Source: Aliidongia dinghuensis
GTDB lineage: Bacteria; Pseudomonadota; Alphaproteobacteria; ATCC43930; CGMCC-115725
Assembly: GCF_014643535.1 (NCBI RefSeq)
Contig: NZ_BMJQ01000017.1
Coordinates: 98,787 to 162,786 of the forward strand
Length of the DNA: 64,000 nucleotides
Direction of reading: 5' to 3'
How positions within the stretch are numbered: position 1 is the stretch's first letter; each line of letters starts with the position of its first letter. Below, in pieces: positions 17,430 through 26,013 of the stretch. Below the pieces are notes generated by a model. It saw nothing but the letters and a program-made list of their open reading frames with translations, was not told the DNA's origin and did not search any database. The position numbers were made by a program, and so were the translations under genes.

Positions 17430-17837
17430 TCAAGCATTCGCGGGCACCGCGACAATCATGACCATCGCTTCGGCGAGCGGCGGCTCGTCGGTGAGCGTCA
17501 GATGGATCTGCGCCACCATGCCGGGCGGGGTCATCGCGTCGAGGCGCGCCCGGGCGCCGCCGGTCAGCTGCAGCGTCGGCTGCCCGCTGGCCAAGTTGAC
17601 GACGCCGATGTCGCGCCAGAACACGCCGGCGCGGAAGCCGGTGCCGAGCGCCTTGGAGCAGGCTTCCTTGGCCGCATAGCGCTTGGCGTAGGTCGCCGCC
17701 CGCTGCGCCCGCCGGTCGGCCTTGGCCCGCTCGACCGGCGTGAAGCAGCGCTCGGTGAACTTGTCGCCGTAGCGCTCCAGCGTCTTCTCGATGCGGCGGA
17801 TGTCGATGAGATCGGTGCCGAGGCCCAGGATCATCAT
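17430..17837 (-). CDS. acpS: Holo-[acyl-carrier-protein] synthase
   Basis: The 135-residue phosphopantetheinyl transferase has the motifs GLGTDLIDIRRIE (metal-binding Asp) and YAAKEACSKALGTGF. It transfers the 4'-phosphopantetheine arm of CoA to acyl carrier protein. The start overlaps the pdxJ stop (ATGATGA region), as in many alphaproteobacteria. Confidence 0.95.
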   Translation of the reverse strand: MMILGLGTDLIDIRRIEKTLERYGDKFTERCFTPVERAKADRRAQRAATYAKRYAAKEACSKALGTGFRAGVFWRDIGVVNLASGQPTLQLTGGARARLDAMTPPGMVAQIHLTLTDEPPLAEAMVMIVAVPANA

Positions 17838-18589
17838 GCTTCCGCCCCGGCGCGCGCCGCGTCCATGGCCTGCCGCATTCCGTGGATCGACGCTTCCAGC
17901 CCGACGAAGATCGCCTCGCCGATCAGGAAATGGCCGATGTTGAGCTCCGCGATCTCAGGCAGCGCCGCGACGTCGCGGACCGTATCGTAATCGAGCCCGT
18001 GCCCGGCATGGACCTCGAGCCCCAGCGCATGACCGTGGGCCGCGGCCTCGGCCAGGCGCTCAAGCTCGCGCTGCCGCTCCGGGCCCGGGGCGGCGTGGCA
18101 ATAGGGCCCAGTGTGGAGCTCGACGACCGGCGCGCCCAGGCGCCGCGCCATGTCGAGCTGCGCCTTGTCGGGTGCGATGAACAGCGAAACGCGGATGCCC
18201 GCGTCCCGGAGCTGCGCGATCTTGGGCGCCAGCTCGTTATGGCCGGCGACCGCATCGAGCCCGCCCTCGGTCGTGCGCTCCTCGCGCCGCTCCGGCACGA
18301 GGCAGGCGGCGTGCGGCCGGTGCCGGAGCGCGATCGCGACCATCTCGTCGGTCGCCGCCATCTCGAGATTGAGCGGCAGGTTGATCGTCGTCATCAGGCG
18401 GTCGATGTCCTCGTCGCTGATGTGGCGCCGATCCTCGCGCAGATGTGCCGTGATGCCGTCGGCGCCGGCCTGGGCCGCGAGCAGGGCCGCGCGCAGGGGC
18501 TCGGGGTGGCTGCCGCCGCGGGCGTTCCGCACAGTTGCGACATGGTCGATGTTGACGCCGAGCCGAAGATGCTGATGGACGTACGCCAT
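17834..18589 (-). CDS. pdxJ: Pyridoxine 5'-phosphate synthase
   Basis: The 251-residue TIM-barrel protein has LRLGVNIDHVATVRNARG at the start, ITAHLREDRRHI and GLEVHAGHGLDYDTV. It condenses 1-deoxyxylulose 5-phosphate with 3-amino-2-oxopropyl phosphate to make vitamin B6. The length is normal and the adjacent acpS is a common pairing. Confidence 0.96.
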   Translation of the reverse strand: MAYVHQHLRLGVNIDHVATVRNARGGSHPEPLRAALLAAQAGADGITAHLREDRRHISDEDIDRLMTTINLPLNLEMAATDEMVAIALRHRPHAACLVPERREERTTEGGLDAVAGHNELAPKIAQLRDAGIRVSLFIAPDKAQLDMARRLGAPVVELHTGPYCHAAPGPERQRELERLAEAAAHGHALGLEVHAGHGLDYDTVRDVAALPEIAELNIGHFLIGEAIFVGLEASIHGMRQAMDAARAGAEA

Positions 18590-18629
18590 GGGTTCTCGCT
18601 CGTTTCTGAGGATCAGGTGGGCAACGGCG

Positions 18630-20765
18630 TCAGCTGCGCGCGCGTTCCACCGAATTGATCGACGGCATCGCTCTCAGGGCCGCGATCAGGTTGGTCAGAT
18701 GCTTGACGTCCTTGACCTCGATGTCCACCAGGATCTCGAAGAAGTCGTTCGCCCGGTTGGTGATCTTGAGGTTGGTGATGTTGCCGGCATTCTTGCCGAT
18801 CACCGTCGTCAAGTTGCCGAGCGCGCCCGGCTCGTTGCCGATCATGACCGAGATGCGGCCGATATGGCTGTGCCCCTCGTCGGTCTGGTCCCAGGCCACG
18901 TCGAGCCAGCGCTCCGGCGTATCGGCGAAGCTCTCGAGCGTCTCGCAGTCGATCGTGTGGATCGTGACCCCTTTGCCGGTGGTCACGATGCCGACGATGC
19001 GGTCGCCCGGCAACGGATGGCAGCAGCCGGCGTAGTGCAGCGCCATGCCCGGGATGAGCCCGCGGATCGGCACCGCATTGTCGGAGCTTTTCGAGCGAGC
19101 ACGCGGCAGCGGCACGACCTTGGCCGTCTTGGTCTCGACCCGGTTCGGGAAGACGGCGTTCAGCACCTCGCCCTTGGTGACGAGCCCCTCGCCGACTGCG
19201 GCATAAAGGTCTTCCACGGTCGTGACCGCGAAATTCTTCGTGACCGCTTCGAGCGCCTTTTCCGACAGTTCCTGATGCTCGTGCCGGAACGCCTTGGTCA
19301 GGATCTCCTTGCCGAGGTTCAGGTACTGCGCGCGCTGCTGGGCGCGGATGAAGCGGCGGATGCGCGCCCGCGCCTTGCCGGTGACGACGAAGCGTTCCCA
19401 GGTCGGCGACGGCGTCTGCGCCTTGGACGTGATGATGTCGACCTGGTCGCCATTCGCGAGCTGCGAGCGCAGCGGCACGATCCGTCCGTTGATCTTGGCG
19501 CCGACGCAGGTATCGCCGACCTGGCTGTGGACGGCATAGGCGAAGTCGACCGGCGTCGCCCCGCGCGGCAGCGCGATCAGGTCGCCCTTGGGCGTGAAGC
19601 AGAACACCTGGTCCTGGAACATCTCGAGCTTGGTGTTCTCGAGGAATTCCTCCGGCCCCGACGCGTGCTCCAGAATGTCGAGCAGCTCGCGCAGCCAGCG
19701 GTACTGCTTGCCCTCGGTCCGGCCGGCGTTCTGCTTGTAGCTCCAGTGCGCTGCGACACCGAGTTCCGCCACCTCGTGCATCTCACGCGTGCGGATCTGC
19801 ACCTCGATACGCTGGCGCTCGGGCCCGAAGATGCCGGTATGGAGCGAGCGGTAGCCGTTCGGCTTCGGTGTCGAGATATAGTCCTTGAAGCGCCCATGCA
19901 CGACCGGGTAATGGCTGTGGATGACGCCCAGCGCCTGGTAGCATTCGCCCACGGTCTCGACCGTGACGCGGAAGGCCATGATGTCGGACAGCTGCTCGAA
20001 GCCCACGTTCTTGCGCTGCATCTTGCGCCAGATCGAATAGGGCGTCTTCTCGCGGCCGGTCACGGTCGCCTCGTCGAGGCCGCCTTCCTTGAGCGTCTCC
20101 GTCAGCTGATTGATGACCTTCTCGACGAGACTGCCGCCTTGCTCCTTCAGGAACGCGAAGCGCGTCTTGATCGATTCGCGCCCCTCGGGATGCAGCTCGG
20201 CGAACGCCAGATCCTCGAGCTTGTCCTTCATCTGGTGCATGCCGATACGCTCGGCGAGCGGCGCGTAGATCTCCATGGTCTCGCGCGCAATCCGGCGGCG
20301 TTTCTCGTCGCTCTTGATGTAGTGCAGCGTCTCCATGTTGTGCAGGCGATCGGCGAGCTTCACCAGCAGCACCCGGATGTCCTCGGACATCGCGAGCACG
20401 AGCTTGCGGAAATTCTCGGCCTGCTTCGTCTGGTCTGACTGCAGCTCGAGGCGCGACAGCTTGGTGACGCCGTCGACGAGCCGGGCGATGTCCCGGCCGA
20501 ACAGCCGCTCGATATCGTCGAGCGTCGCGACCGTGTCCTCGACCGTGTCGTGGAGCAGGCCGGTGACGATCGACGCGGAGTCGAGCTTCATCTGGGCCAG
20601 GATGCCCGCGACCTCGACCGGATGGGAGAAATAGGGGTCGCCCGATGCTCGCTTCTGCGAGCCGTGAGCTTGCATGGAGAAGACGTAGGCGCGATTGAGC
20701 GCATCTTCGTCGGCGTTCGGGTCGTAGGCCTTGACGCGCTCGACCAGGTCGTACTGGCGGATCAC
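18630..20765 (-). CDS. rsh: Bifunctional (p)ppGpp synthetase/hydrolase (RelA/SpoT homologue)
   Basis: The 711-residue protein has an intact HD hydrolase domain (His49, HDTVEDT at 72-78), a synthetase domain (REKTPYSIWRKM, AFRVTVETVGECYQALG, DYISTPKPNGYRSLHT), a TGS domain (about 390-450) and a C-terminal ACT domain. Both catalytic sites look complete, so it should make and degrade the stringent-response alarmone. The length is near the usual 710-740 residues. It is the only RSH gene in the window and lies directly downstream of rpoZ. Confidence 0.95.
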   Translation of the reverse strand: MIRQYDLVERVKAYDPNADEDALNRAYVFSMQAHGSQKRASGDPYFSHPVEVAGILAQMKLDSASIVTGLLHDTVEDTVATLDDIERLFGRDIARLVDGVTKLSRLELQSDQTKQAENFRKLVLAMSEDIRVLLVKLADRLHNMETLHYIKSDEKRRRIARETMEIYAPLAERIGMHQMKDKLEDLAFAELHPEGRESIKTRFAFLKEQGGSLVEKVINQLTETLKEGGLDEATVTGREKTPYSIWRKMQRKNVGFEQLSDIMAFRVTVETVGECYQALGVIHSHYPVVHGRFKDYISTPKPNGYRSLHTGIFGPERQRIEVQIRTREMHEVAELGVAAHWSYKQNAGRTEGKQYRWLRELLDILEHASGPEEFLENTKLEMFQDQVFCFTPKGDLIALPRGATPVDFAYAVHSQVGDTCVGAKINGRIVPLRSQLANGDQVDIITSKAQTPSPTWERFVVTGKARARIRRFIRAQQRAQYLNLGKEILTKAFRHEHQELSEKALEAVTKNFAVTTVEDLYAAVGEGLVTKGEVLNAVFPNRVETKTAKVVPLPRARSKSSDNAVPIRGLIPGMALHYAGCCHPLPGDRIVGIVTTGKGVTIHTIDCETLESFADTPERWLDVAWDQTDEGHSHIGRISVMIGNEPGALGNLTTVIGKNAGNITNLKITNRANDFFEILVDIEVKDVKHLTNLIAALRAMPSINSVERARS

Positions 20766-20782
20766 GGTTGTCGCGCCCCAAG

Positions 20783-20824
20783 AAACGAACGGCCAAGAAA
20801 CGAATGGCCAAGGGACGAACGGCC
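20783..20824. repeat. 15-bp tandem repeat in the rpoZ-rsh spacer
   Basis: AAACGAACGGCCAAG, AAACGAATGGCCAAG and GGACGAACGGCC follow each other without gaps (2.8 units). They lie between the rsh start and the hairpin at 20819. Confidence 0.8.
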
Positions 20825-20845
20825 CGACGCATCACGTCGGGCCGT
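20819..20845 (-). terminator. Hairpin between rpoZ and rsh
   Basis: ACGGCCCGACG pairs perfectly with CGTCGGGCCGT over a 5-base loop (CATCA). It lies downstream of the rpoZ stop on the minus strand. No clear U-tract follows, so it may be an attenuating or RNA-processing structure rather than a full terminator. Confidence 0.5.
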
Positions 20846-20928
20846 CATCACAAACATGCTGCGAGTGCGGCGACTCATCGGGGAAGTTGGCTGTTGTGCC
20901 ACGCGACCAGACGCTCGCCCACGCGGGG

Positions 20929-21348
20929 TCAGATCTCGTCGGAGAAGTCGGCGTCGCCGAGTTTCTCTTCCACCTCGGACTCGAGGTCGACCTCGCCTTC
21001 CTCGACATCGACGAACTGCATGTCGTCCTTGAGCTCCTCGTCGATCGCCTGCGCACCGGCACCATCGGGCCAGGTCTGCTCGTCGATCGACAGCTCGGTA
21101 TCTTCCTCCGGCTCGTCGATCTCCGGCTGCTTCTGCAGGCCGGTCACGAGGGCGTTCTGCAGCGCATCGACCTCGATCGTGTATTCCGCGATCTCGCGCA
21201 GCGCCACGACCGGATTCTTGTCATTGTCGCGGTCGACCGTGATCAATGCGCCAGATGCGATATCCCGCGCCCGCTGTGCCGCCACGAGAACCAGCTCGAA
21301 GCGGTTCGGCACTCTCGTCACGCAATCTTCAACCGTTACACGCGCCAT
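20929..21348 (-). CDS. rpoZ: DNA-directed RNA polymerase subunit omega
   Basis: The 139-residue protein begins MARVTVEDCVTRVPNRFELVLVAAQRARDI, the classic omega signature, followed by NPVVALREIAE. The C-terminus is long and very acidic (residues about 80-139), an extension common in alphaproteobacteria. It promotes RNA polymerase assembly and ppGpp binding, which fits its position before rsh. Confidence 0.94.
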   Translation of the reverse strand: MARVTVEDCVTRVPNRFELVLVAAQRARDIASGALITVDRDNDKNPVVALREIAEYTIEVDALQNALVTGLQKQPEIDEPEEDTELSIDEQTWPDGAGAQAIDEELKDDMQFVDVEEGEVDLESEVEEKLGDADFSDEI

Positions 21349-21510
21349 TCTGGTCAAGCCCGCCGAATTAATGGGTAGCAACGAGATATACGACGCGGGC
21401 AATCATGGTGCAATGCCGAGATCTTCATAACGGCCCCGCTTCTCTTGCCGCGCAGCCTTGCCGCAGCCTCATGAATGGCGCGCCCGCACCCCGGCGCGCG
21501 AGTCACGGGT

Positions 21511-22014
21511 TCACGGCAGGCGCCGCGTCGTCTGCTCCGGGCCGATGCCTGCGAGCATTTCTCGGATATCACGGCCGTCGACCGGATGGCGCCACTCCGG
21601 CGCCACGTCGGCGAGCGGCTGCAGCACGAAGGCCCGCTCGTGCAGCCGCGGGTGCGGCAGCACCGGCCAATCGCCCGAGGGCCAGCCGTCCGAAACGATA
21701 TCGCCGTGGGCCAAGAGATCGAGATCTAGCACGCGCGGCCCGTTGACGATGTCGCGCACCCGTCCGAACGCCTCTTCGATGCGATGCAGCCTCTCGAGCA
21801 CCGGCGCCGGGCCAAGCGCCGTCTCGACCGCCACCACGCCGTTCACAAACCAGGGCTGGTCCGAGATCGGCACCGGTGCCGTCTCGTACCAGGCCGAGCG
21901 CGCAACGACCTTGAGGCCGGACCGGTTGAGCGCCTTCAGGGCCGCCTCCAGCGTCGCCCGCGGGCTGCCATGGACCGGGCTCGGCATGTTGGCCCCCAGC
22001 GCCACCAGAATCAT
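21511..22014 (-). CDS. folK: 2-amino-4-hydroxy-6-hydroxymethyldihydropteridine diphosphokinase
   Basis: The 167-residue protein begins MILVALGANMPSP and has RSAWYETAPVPISDQPWFVN, RVLDLDLLAHG and PHPRLHERAFVLQPLADVAP, all HPPK signatures. It pyrophosphorylates 6-hydroxymethyl-dihydropterin in folate synthesis. ATG at 22014 is preferred over a start near 22128 because of a GGGAGGG ribosome site and family alignment. Confidence 0.94.
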   Translation of the reverse strand: MILVALGANMPSPVHGSPRATLEAALKALNRSGLKVVARSAWYETAPVPISDQPWFVNGVVAVETALGPAPVLERLHRIEEAFGRVRDIVNGPRVLDLDLLAHGDIVSDGWPSGDWPVLPHPRLHERAFVLQPLADVAPEWRHPVDGRDIREMLAGIGPEQTTRRLP

Positions 22015-22154
22015 GAGCCCAGCCCTCCCTTGCTCGTCCTCGGCGCCCTGGCGCCCGACGCGCGCTCGAGACGCAAGCTTATTGATCATACAAATTGCCC
22101 CAAAAAACCGGACTTGCCACCCCTCCATCTCCTATTCCATAATTCCGTCACTAT

Positions 22155-22180
22155 TTAATGCTTAGCCCCACATGCATTAA
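22155..22180. promoter_or_regulatory. Inverted repeat in the folK/NYN divergent region
   Basis: TTAATGC and GCATTAA are perfect 7-bp arms separated by 12 bases, in an AT-rich patch 34 bases before the NYN start. It may be an operator; no protein is known to bind it. Confidence 0.3.
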
Positions 22181-22213
22181 TCCGGCAAATTCGCCCAAAA
22201 GGATTTTAATAAG

Positions 22214-22801
22214 ATGGTATTCTACCCACAGGAGCGGCTAGGGCTTTTCATCGACGGCGCAAATCTCTACGCCGCTGCCCGCGCGCTCGGCTTCGATATT
22301 GATTACAAAAAGCTGCTAGACGTATTTCGCAAGAATGGCCAATTGATTCGCGCCTTCTATTACACAGCCTTGATTGAAGATCAGGAATATTCGCCGATCC
22401 GGCCGCTGGTCGACTGGCTCGATTACAACGGCTATACCATGGTCACGAAGCCGACCAAGGAATTCACCGATGCGACGGGCCGGCGCAAGCTCAAAGGCAA
22501 TATGGATATTGAGCTCGCGATCGACGTGATGGAGATGGCCGAGCATCTCGACCACGTCGTGCTGTTCTCGGGCGACGGCGATTTCCGGCGGCTGGTGGAG
22601 GCCGTCCAGCGCAGGGGCGTGCGCGTCACCGTCGTCTCCACGGTGCGCTCCAACCCGCCGATGGTGGCCGACGAGCTTCGACGCCAGGCCGACACCTTCA
22701 TGGAGCTGCAGGATCTGGCGCCCAGCATCATGCGCGCCCATGTGCATCGCGAGGCGCTGCCGCCCGATGAAGACGACGAGGACGAGGACGACGAGGCATA
22801 G
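22214..22801 (+). CDS. NYN (LabA/DUF88) domain protein
   Basis: The 195-residue protein has the PIN-like NYN fold, with acidic residues in GLFIDGANLYAAA, KGNMDIELAIDVM and VVLFSGDGDF forming the expected metal site. NYN proteins are predicted RNases. A highly acidic tail (DEDDEDEDDEA) ends the protein. Its place next to rsh, rpoZ and folK is conserved in related genomes as far as I recall. Confidence 0.9.
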   Translation: MVFYPQERLGLFIDGANLYAAARALGFDIDYKKLLDVFRKNGQLIRAFYYTALIEDQEYSPIRPLVDWLDYNGYTMVTKPTKEFTDATGRRKLKGNMDIELAIDVMEMAEHLDHVVLFSGDGDFRRLVEAVQRRGVRVTVVSTVRSNPPMVADELRRQADTFMELQDLAPSIMRAHVHREALPPDEDDEDEDDEA

Positions 22802-22828
22802 TCGCGCCCGCCTCTGCTGCATCTGCTC

Positions 22829-23473
22829 ATGTTGAACTCCGATTCTTGCGGACCGGCGCCGGACTGCCGGCTGTGCCCTCGCCTCGCCGCGTTCCGCGAC
22901 GACCACCGCGCGCGATATCCGGACTGGCACAATGCGCCGGTCCCGTCGTTCGGCGGCGCCGATGCGCGCCTGCTGATCGTGGGATTGGCGCCGGGCCTCA
23001 GGGGAGCCAATCGCACGGGTCGCCCCTTCACCGGTGATTATGCCGGCGACCTGCTCTACGCGACGCTCGTCAAGTTCGGCCTCGCAGAGGGGCAATACGG
23101 GCAGGCGCGCGACGATGGCCTTGAGCTCAAGGGCGCGCGCATCACCAACGCGGTGCGCTGCGTGCCGCCGGAGAACAAGCCGGACCCGTCGGAGATCAAG
23201 AACTGCCGGCCGTTCCTCGTCGCGGAGCTGGCCGCCCTCGGCCGGCTCAAGGCGATCCTGGCGCTGGGCCAGCTGGCCCATACCCAGGTGCTGGCGACGC
23301 TCGGGCTCCGGCAAGCCGCCTACAAGTTCGCCCACGGCGCGCAGCATCAGCTGCCGAACGGCCTGATGCTGGCCGACAGCTATCATTGCTCGCGCTACAA
23401 CACGAACACCGGCAGACTCACGACCGAGATGTTCGAGGCGGTCTTCGCCGGGCTGATGCCAACGCTCGGCTGA
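22829..23473 (+). CDS. Type-5 uracil-DNA glycosylase (UdgB-like)
   Basis: The 214-residue protein has motif A GLAPGLRGANRTGRPFTGDYAG and motif C SYHCSRYNTNTGRLT, typical of family 5 UDG. Cys7, Cys13 and Cys16 with Cys residues near 120 and 133 would hold a [4Fe-4S] cluster. The enzyme removes uracil, and often hypoxanthine, from DNA. Confidence 0.88.
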   Translation: MLNSDSCGPAPDCRLCPRLAAFRDDHRARYPDWHNAPVPSFGGADARLLIVGLAPGLRGANRTGRPFTGDYAGDLLYATLVKFGLAEGQYGQARDDGLELKGARITNAVRCVPPENKPDPSEIKNCRPFLVAELAALGRLKAILALGQLAHTQVLATLGLRQAAYKFAHGAQHQLPNGLMLADSYHCSRYNTNTGRLTTEMFEAVFAGLMPTLG

Positions 23474-23559
23474 TCTTTTTTAGCGCGCCCGTCAAATCAT
23501 GACATTCGATGTCGTGTTTAGGGCGGTATAGCGGTCTCGCACGTTCGAGCGAGGCCCCC

Positions 23560-24054
23560 ATGACCACAGAAGCCCCGGCCCATGACGGGCTGCATGATTT
23601 CGATTTCCTCATCGGCCGCTGGCAGGCTCATCTGAAGAAGCTGCTCAATCCGCTGACCGGCTCGACCGAATGGATCGAATACGAAGGCACGTCCGTCACG
23701 CGGAAGCTCTGGGGTGACCGCGCCAATACCGAGGAATTCGCGGTCTCCGGCATCGGGCACGACCGACGCATCGAGGCGCAGACCCTGCGGCTTTATAATC
23801 CTGAGGCGCGCCAGTGGAGCATCTACCTGGTCGACGCCGCCAAGGGCAATCTGGCGCTGCCACCGGTCATCGGCCAATTCACCGACGGGCGCGGCGAATT
23901 CTACGACCACGAGATCTTCGACGGCCGGGCAATCTTCGTCCGCTACGTCTGGTTCGATGTCTCGCCGCAGGCGGCGCGCATGGAGCAGTCCTTCTCGGCG
24001 GACGGCGGCCGGACGTGGGAGGTGAACTGGATCTGCTCGCTGACGCGCGACTAG
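23560..24054 (+). CDS. Conserved hypothetical protein, DUF1579-like
   Basis: The 164-residue protein contains HDFDFLIGRWQAHLKKL and repeated beta-strand segments (TLRLYNPEARQWSIYLVD, FSADGGRTWEVNWICSLTR) seen in DUF1579 and lipocalin-like proteins. No signal peptide is present. The function is unknown. ATG at 23560 is chosen over 23509 because a purine-rich GAGCGAGG site precedes it. Confidence 0.75.
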   Translation: MTTEAPAHDGLHDFDFLIGRWQAHLKKLLNPLTGSTEWIEYEGTSVTRKLWGDRANTEEFAVSGIGHDRRIEAQTLRLYNPEARQWSIYLVDAAKGNLALPPVIGQFTDGRGEFYDHEIFDGRAIFVRYVWFDVSPQAARMEQSFSADGGRTWEVNWICSLTRD

Positions 24055-24112
24055 CGCTCGTCGTGGATTCTTCCCTCGCGGTTCCAGCCAGGCCGCTCCG
24101 ATAAAGCGAGCC

Positions 24113-24754
24113 CTACAATCCCGGTGATCTCGCCGCCCAAGCCTTGGTGGCCTGGCAGCTTTCCATCGCTCGGGCGTAGGCAGGGCGTGCCGTCGTGCGG
24201 GCGAGATAGTCCCGCTCGGTAGAACCGGGGACGTAGTTGCCAGTTCGCAGGCCGAGCAGGAGGGCGTAGCTCACCGAGATATCGGCAGCAGTGAATCGGT
24301 CGCCGGCGAGATAGGGGCAATCCCCGAGGCGGCGGATAACCAACCCCAGCCGGCTCTCGAAGGTCTCGCGTGCCCAGCAGGTAACCCGGGCATCTCGCTC
24401 GGCTTCGGGCGCCAGTTCGCGACCGACAAAGACGGCGTTCATCGGCCCGGCGAGCCCGGCCTCGCCTAAGTGGAGAAACTGCAGATAGGAAGCGAAGGCG
24501 GGATCGTCCGGAGCGACGGCAAGCGAACCTGAGCCGTGGCGGGCGAGCAGGTACTCAAGAATCGCGATCGATTCGACCATGATCGTCTCGCCGTCCTGCA
24601 GTGCGGGAATGAAGCCGGCGGGGTTGATCGCGAGGAAATCGCGATCATTCTCGACAGCCAGCAGATCGACCGGGCGCAGCCGATAAGCCAATCCTAATTC
24701 CTCAAGCAGCCAGACAACACGGAAGCCACGACCTTCGCCATAGACGGTGAGCAT
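24113..24754 (-). CDS. Glutathione S-transferase family protein
   Basis: The 213-residue protein has a thioredoxin-like N-terminal domain (MLTVYGEGRGFRVVWLLEELG, NPAGFIPALQDG, ESIAILEYL) and an all-helical C-terminal domain (DRFTAADISVSYALLLG). It lacks the SSCSWRVR-type motif of maleylacetoacetate isomerase, so it is not obviously the missing step of the homogentisate pathway at 52 kb. ATG at 24754 follows AGGAACG. Confidence 0.87.
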   Translation of the reverse strand: MLTVYGEGRGFRVVWLLEELGLAYRLRPVDLLAVENDRDFLAINPAGFIPALQDGETIMVESIAILEYLLARHGSGSLAVAPDDPAFASYLQFLHLGEAGLAGPMNAVFVGRELAPEAERDARVTCWARETFESRLGLVIRRLGDCPYLAGDRFTAADISVSYALLLGLRTGNYVPGSTERDYLARTTARPAYARAMESCQATKAWAARSPGL

Positions 24755-24929
24755 GGTTAAGCGTTCCTGGATTGGGCTAGATATACTAACTCGCAGAGGC
24801 AAGCCGGTCGCGCAATGGACTATCGATGGCGCATAACGCGCTCAAGGCTTGGCGCATGTTCGTCACCCTACAGCGCGGGCCCTGCCCACTTTATGGGTTC
24901 ACGACCTAGCCAAAGAATAGCCGAAACCG

Positions 24930-24958
24930 TTGACAATCAAAGGTTGTATTGGTAAAAT
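24930..24958 (+). promoter_or_regulatory. Consensus sigma-70 promoter upstream of the low-GC orphan
   Basis: TTGACA at 24930-24935, a 17-base spacer and TAAAAT at 24953-24958 are an almost perfect housekeeping promoter. It lies 46 bases before the start at 25004. Confidence 0.7.
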
Positions 24959-25003
24959 ATATCTGCCGCTCAAATCCTGTTAGGCCAACACTGGGGGACG
25001 GTG

Positions 25004-25285
25004 ATGGGAAAACTGGCCACGCAGTCATTTGAAAGAGATCATGCACAGTCCGCCACCCAAAAGGCGTTGAATTTTTACAACGCCAACATCGATGATTTCC
25101 ACCGAGCAATACAAGCGGTAACAAAAATTGAATTAAATAAAAATATCGGCGCTGTATCTGTGAGGTTTTTGCCTGGAGATGAAAACAAGTTCTGCAGGGT
25201 GATCATAAATACAAGCACAAAGACCGTCGATATCACCTACGATGGCAGCGATATTTATATATCGGAACCAGCCCACACTCAGTAA
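25004..25285 (+). CDS. Hypothetical protein of low GC content
   Basis: The 93-residue product (starts MGKLATQSFERDHAQ) is mixed alpha-beta with a C-terminal stretch of short strands (VSVRFLPGD, VIINTSTKTVDITYDGSD). It has no signal peptide and I do not recognise a family. AT-rich codons and a strong promoter set it apart from neighbours and suggest recent acquisition. GGGGGA upstream could be the ribosome site. Confidence 0.6.
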   Translation: MGKLATQSFERDHAQSATQKALNFYNANIDDFHRAIQAVTKIELNKNIGAVSVRFLPGDENKFCRVIINTSTKTVDITYDGSDIYISEPAHTQ

Positions 25286-25316
25286 ATTTGCGCTGTAGAC
25301 TCATTATGGGAATGCC

Positions 25317-26009
25317 CTAGACCGCCAGGTAGCGCTGCACCGCTTCGTCGTCGAGTTCGCCGCGATTGCCCGAGACGACGATCTCGCCGCGCTCCATGAC
25401 GGCAAAGCGGTCGGCGAGTTCGCGGGCGAAGTCGAGATATTGCTCGACCAGCAGGATCGCCATGTCGCCGCGCTCGGCCAGCAGCCGGATCACCCGGCCG
25501 ATGTCCTTGATGATCGAGGGCTGGATGCCCTCGGTCGGCTCGTCCAGCACCAGGCACTTCGGCCGGGTGACGAGCGCGCGTGCGATCGCCAGCTGCTGCT
25601 GCTGGCCGCCCGAGAGATCACCGCCGCGCCGGTGCAGCATCTTGTCCAGCACCGGGAACAGCTCGAAGATCTCGTCCGGGATGGTCGTCTCGCCCTTGGC
25701 CGCGGCGAGGCCGGTCTTCAGGTTCTCCAGTACCGTCAGGCGCGGGAAGATCTCGCGGCCCTGGGGCACCAGCGCCAGGCCGGCGGCGGCGCGCTTGTGC
25801 GGCGGCAGCTTGTCGATCGGCTGGTCGTTCCACAGGATGCGGCCGGCCGCGATCGGCTGCAGCCCGAAGATGCCGCGCAGCAGGCTGGTCTTGCCGACAC
25901 CGTTGCGGCCCAAGACGCAGGTCACTTCGCCGAGGCGCGCGGTCAGGCTGACCCGGCGCAGGATCCGGCTCGCCCCATAGGAAAGATCGATCGCGTCGAC
26001 GGTCAGCAT
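25317..26009 (-). CDS. urtE: Urea ABC transporter ATP-binding subunit UrtE
   Basis: The 230-residue ATPase has Walker A GRNGVGKTS, the signature LSGGQQQQLAIARAL, Walker B CLVLDEPTEGIQPSI and EQYLDFARELADRF. The pattern IQPSII together with the neighbouring genes identifies UrtE rather than LivF. It is the last gene of urtABCDE, 4 bases after urtD. Confidence 0.94.
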   Translation of the reverse strand: MLTVDAIDLSYGASRILRRVSLTARLGEVTCVLGRNGVGKTSLLRGIFGLQPIAAGRILWNDQPIDKLPPHKRAAAGLALVPQGREIFPRLTVLENLKTGLAAAKGETTIPDEIFELFPVLDKMLHRRGGDLSGGQQQQLAIARALVTRPKCLVLDEPTEGIQPSIIKDIGRVIRLLAERGDMAILLVEQYLDFARELADRFAVMERGEIVVSGNRGELDDEAVQRYLAV

Positions 26010-26013
26010 CGGC

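Noticed and set aside
24113..24754. The glutathione S-transferase as maleylacetoacetate isomerase for the homogentisate pathway.
   Set aside because: The typical SSCSWRVR-like active-site motif of MaiA is missing and the gene lies 28 kb away from hmgA.
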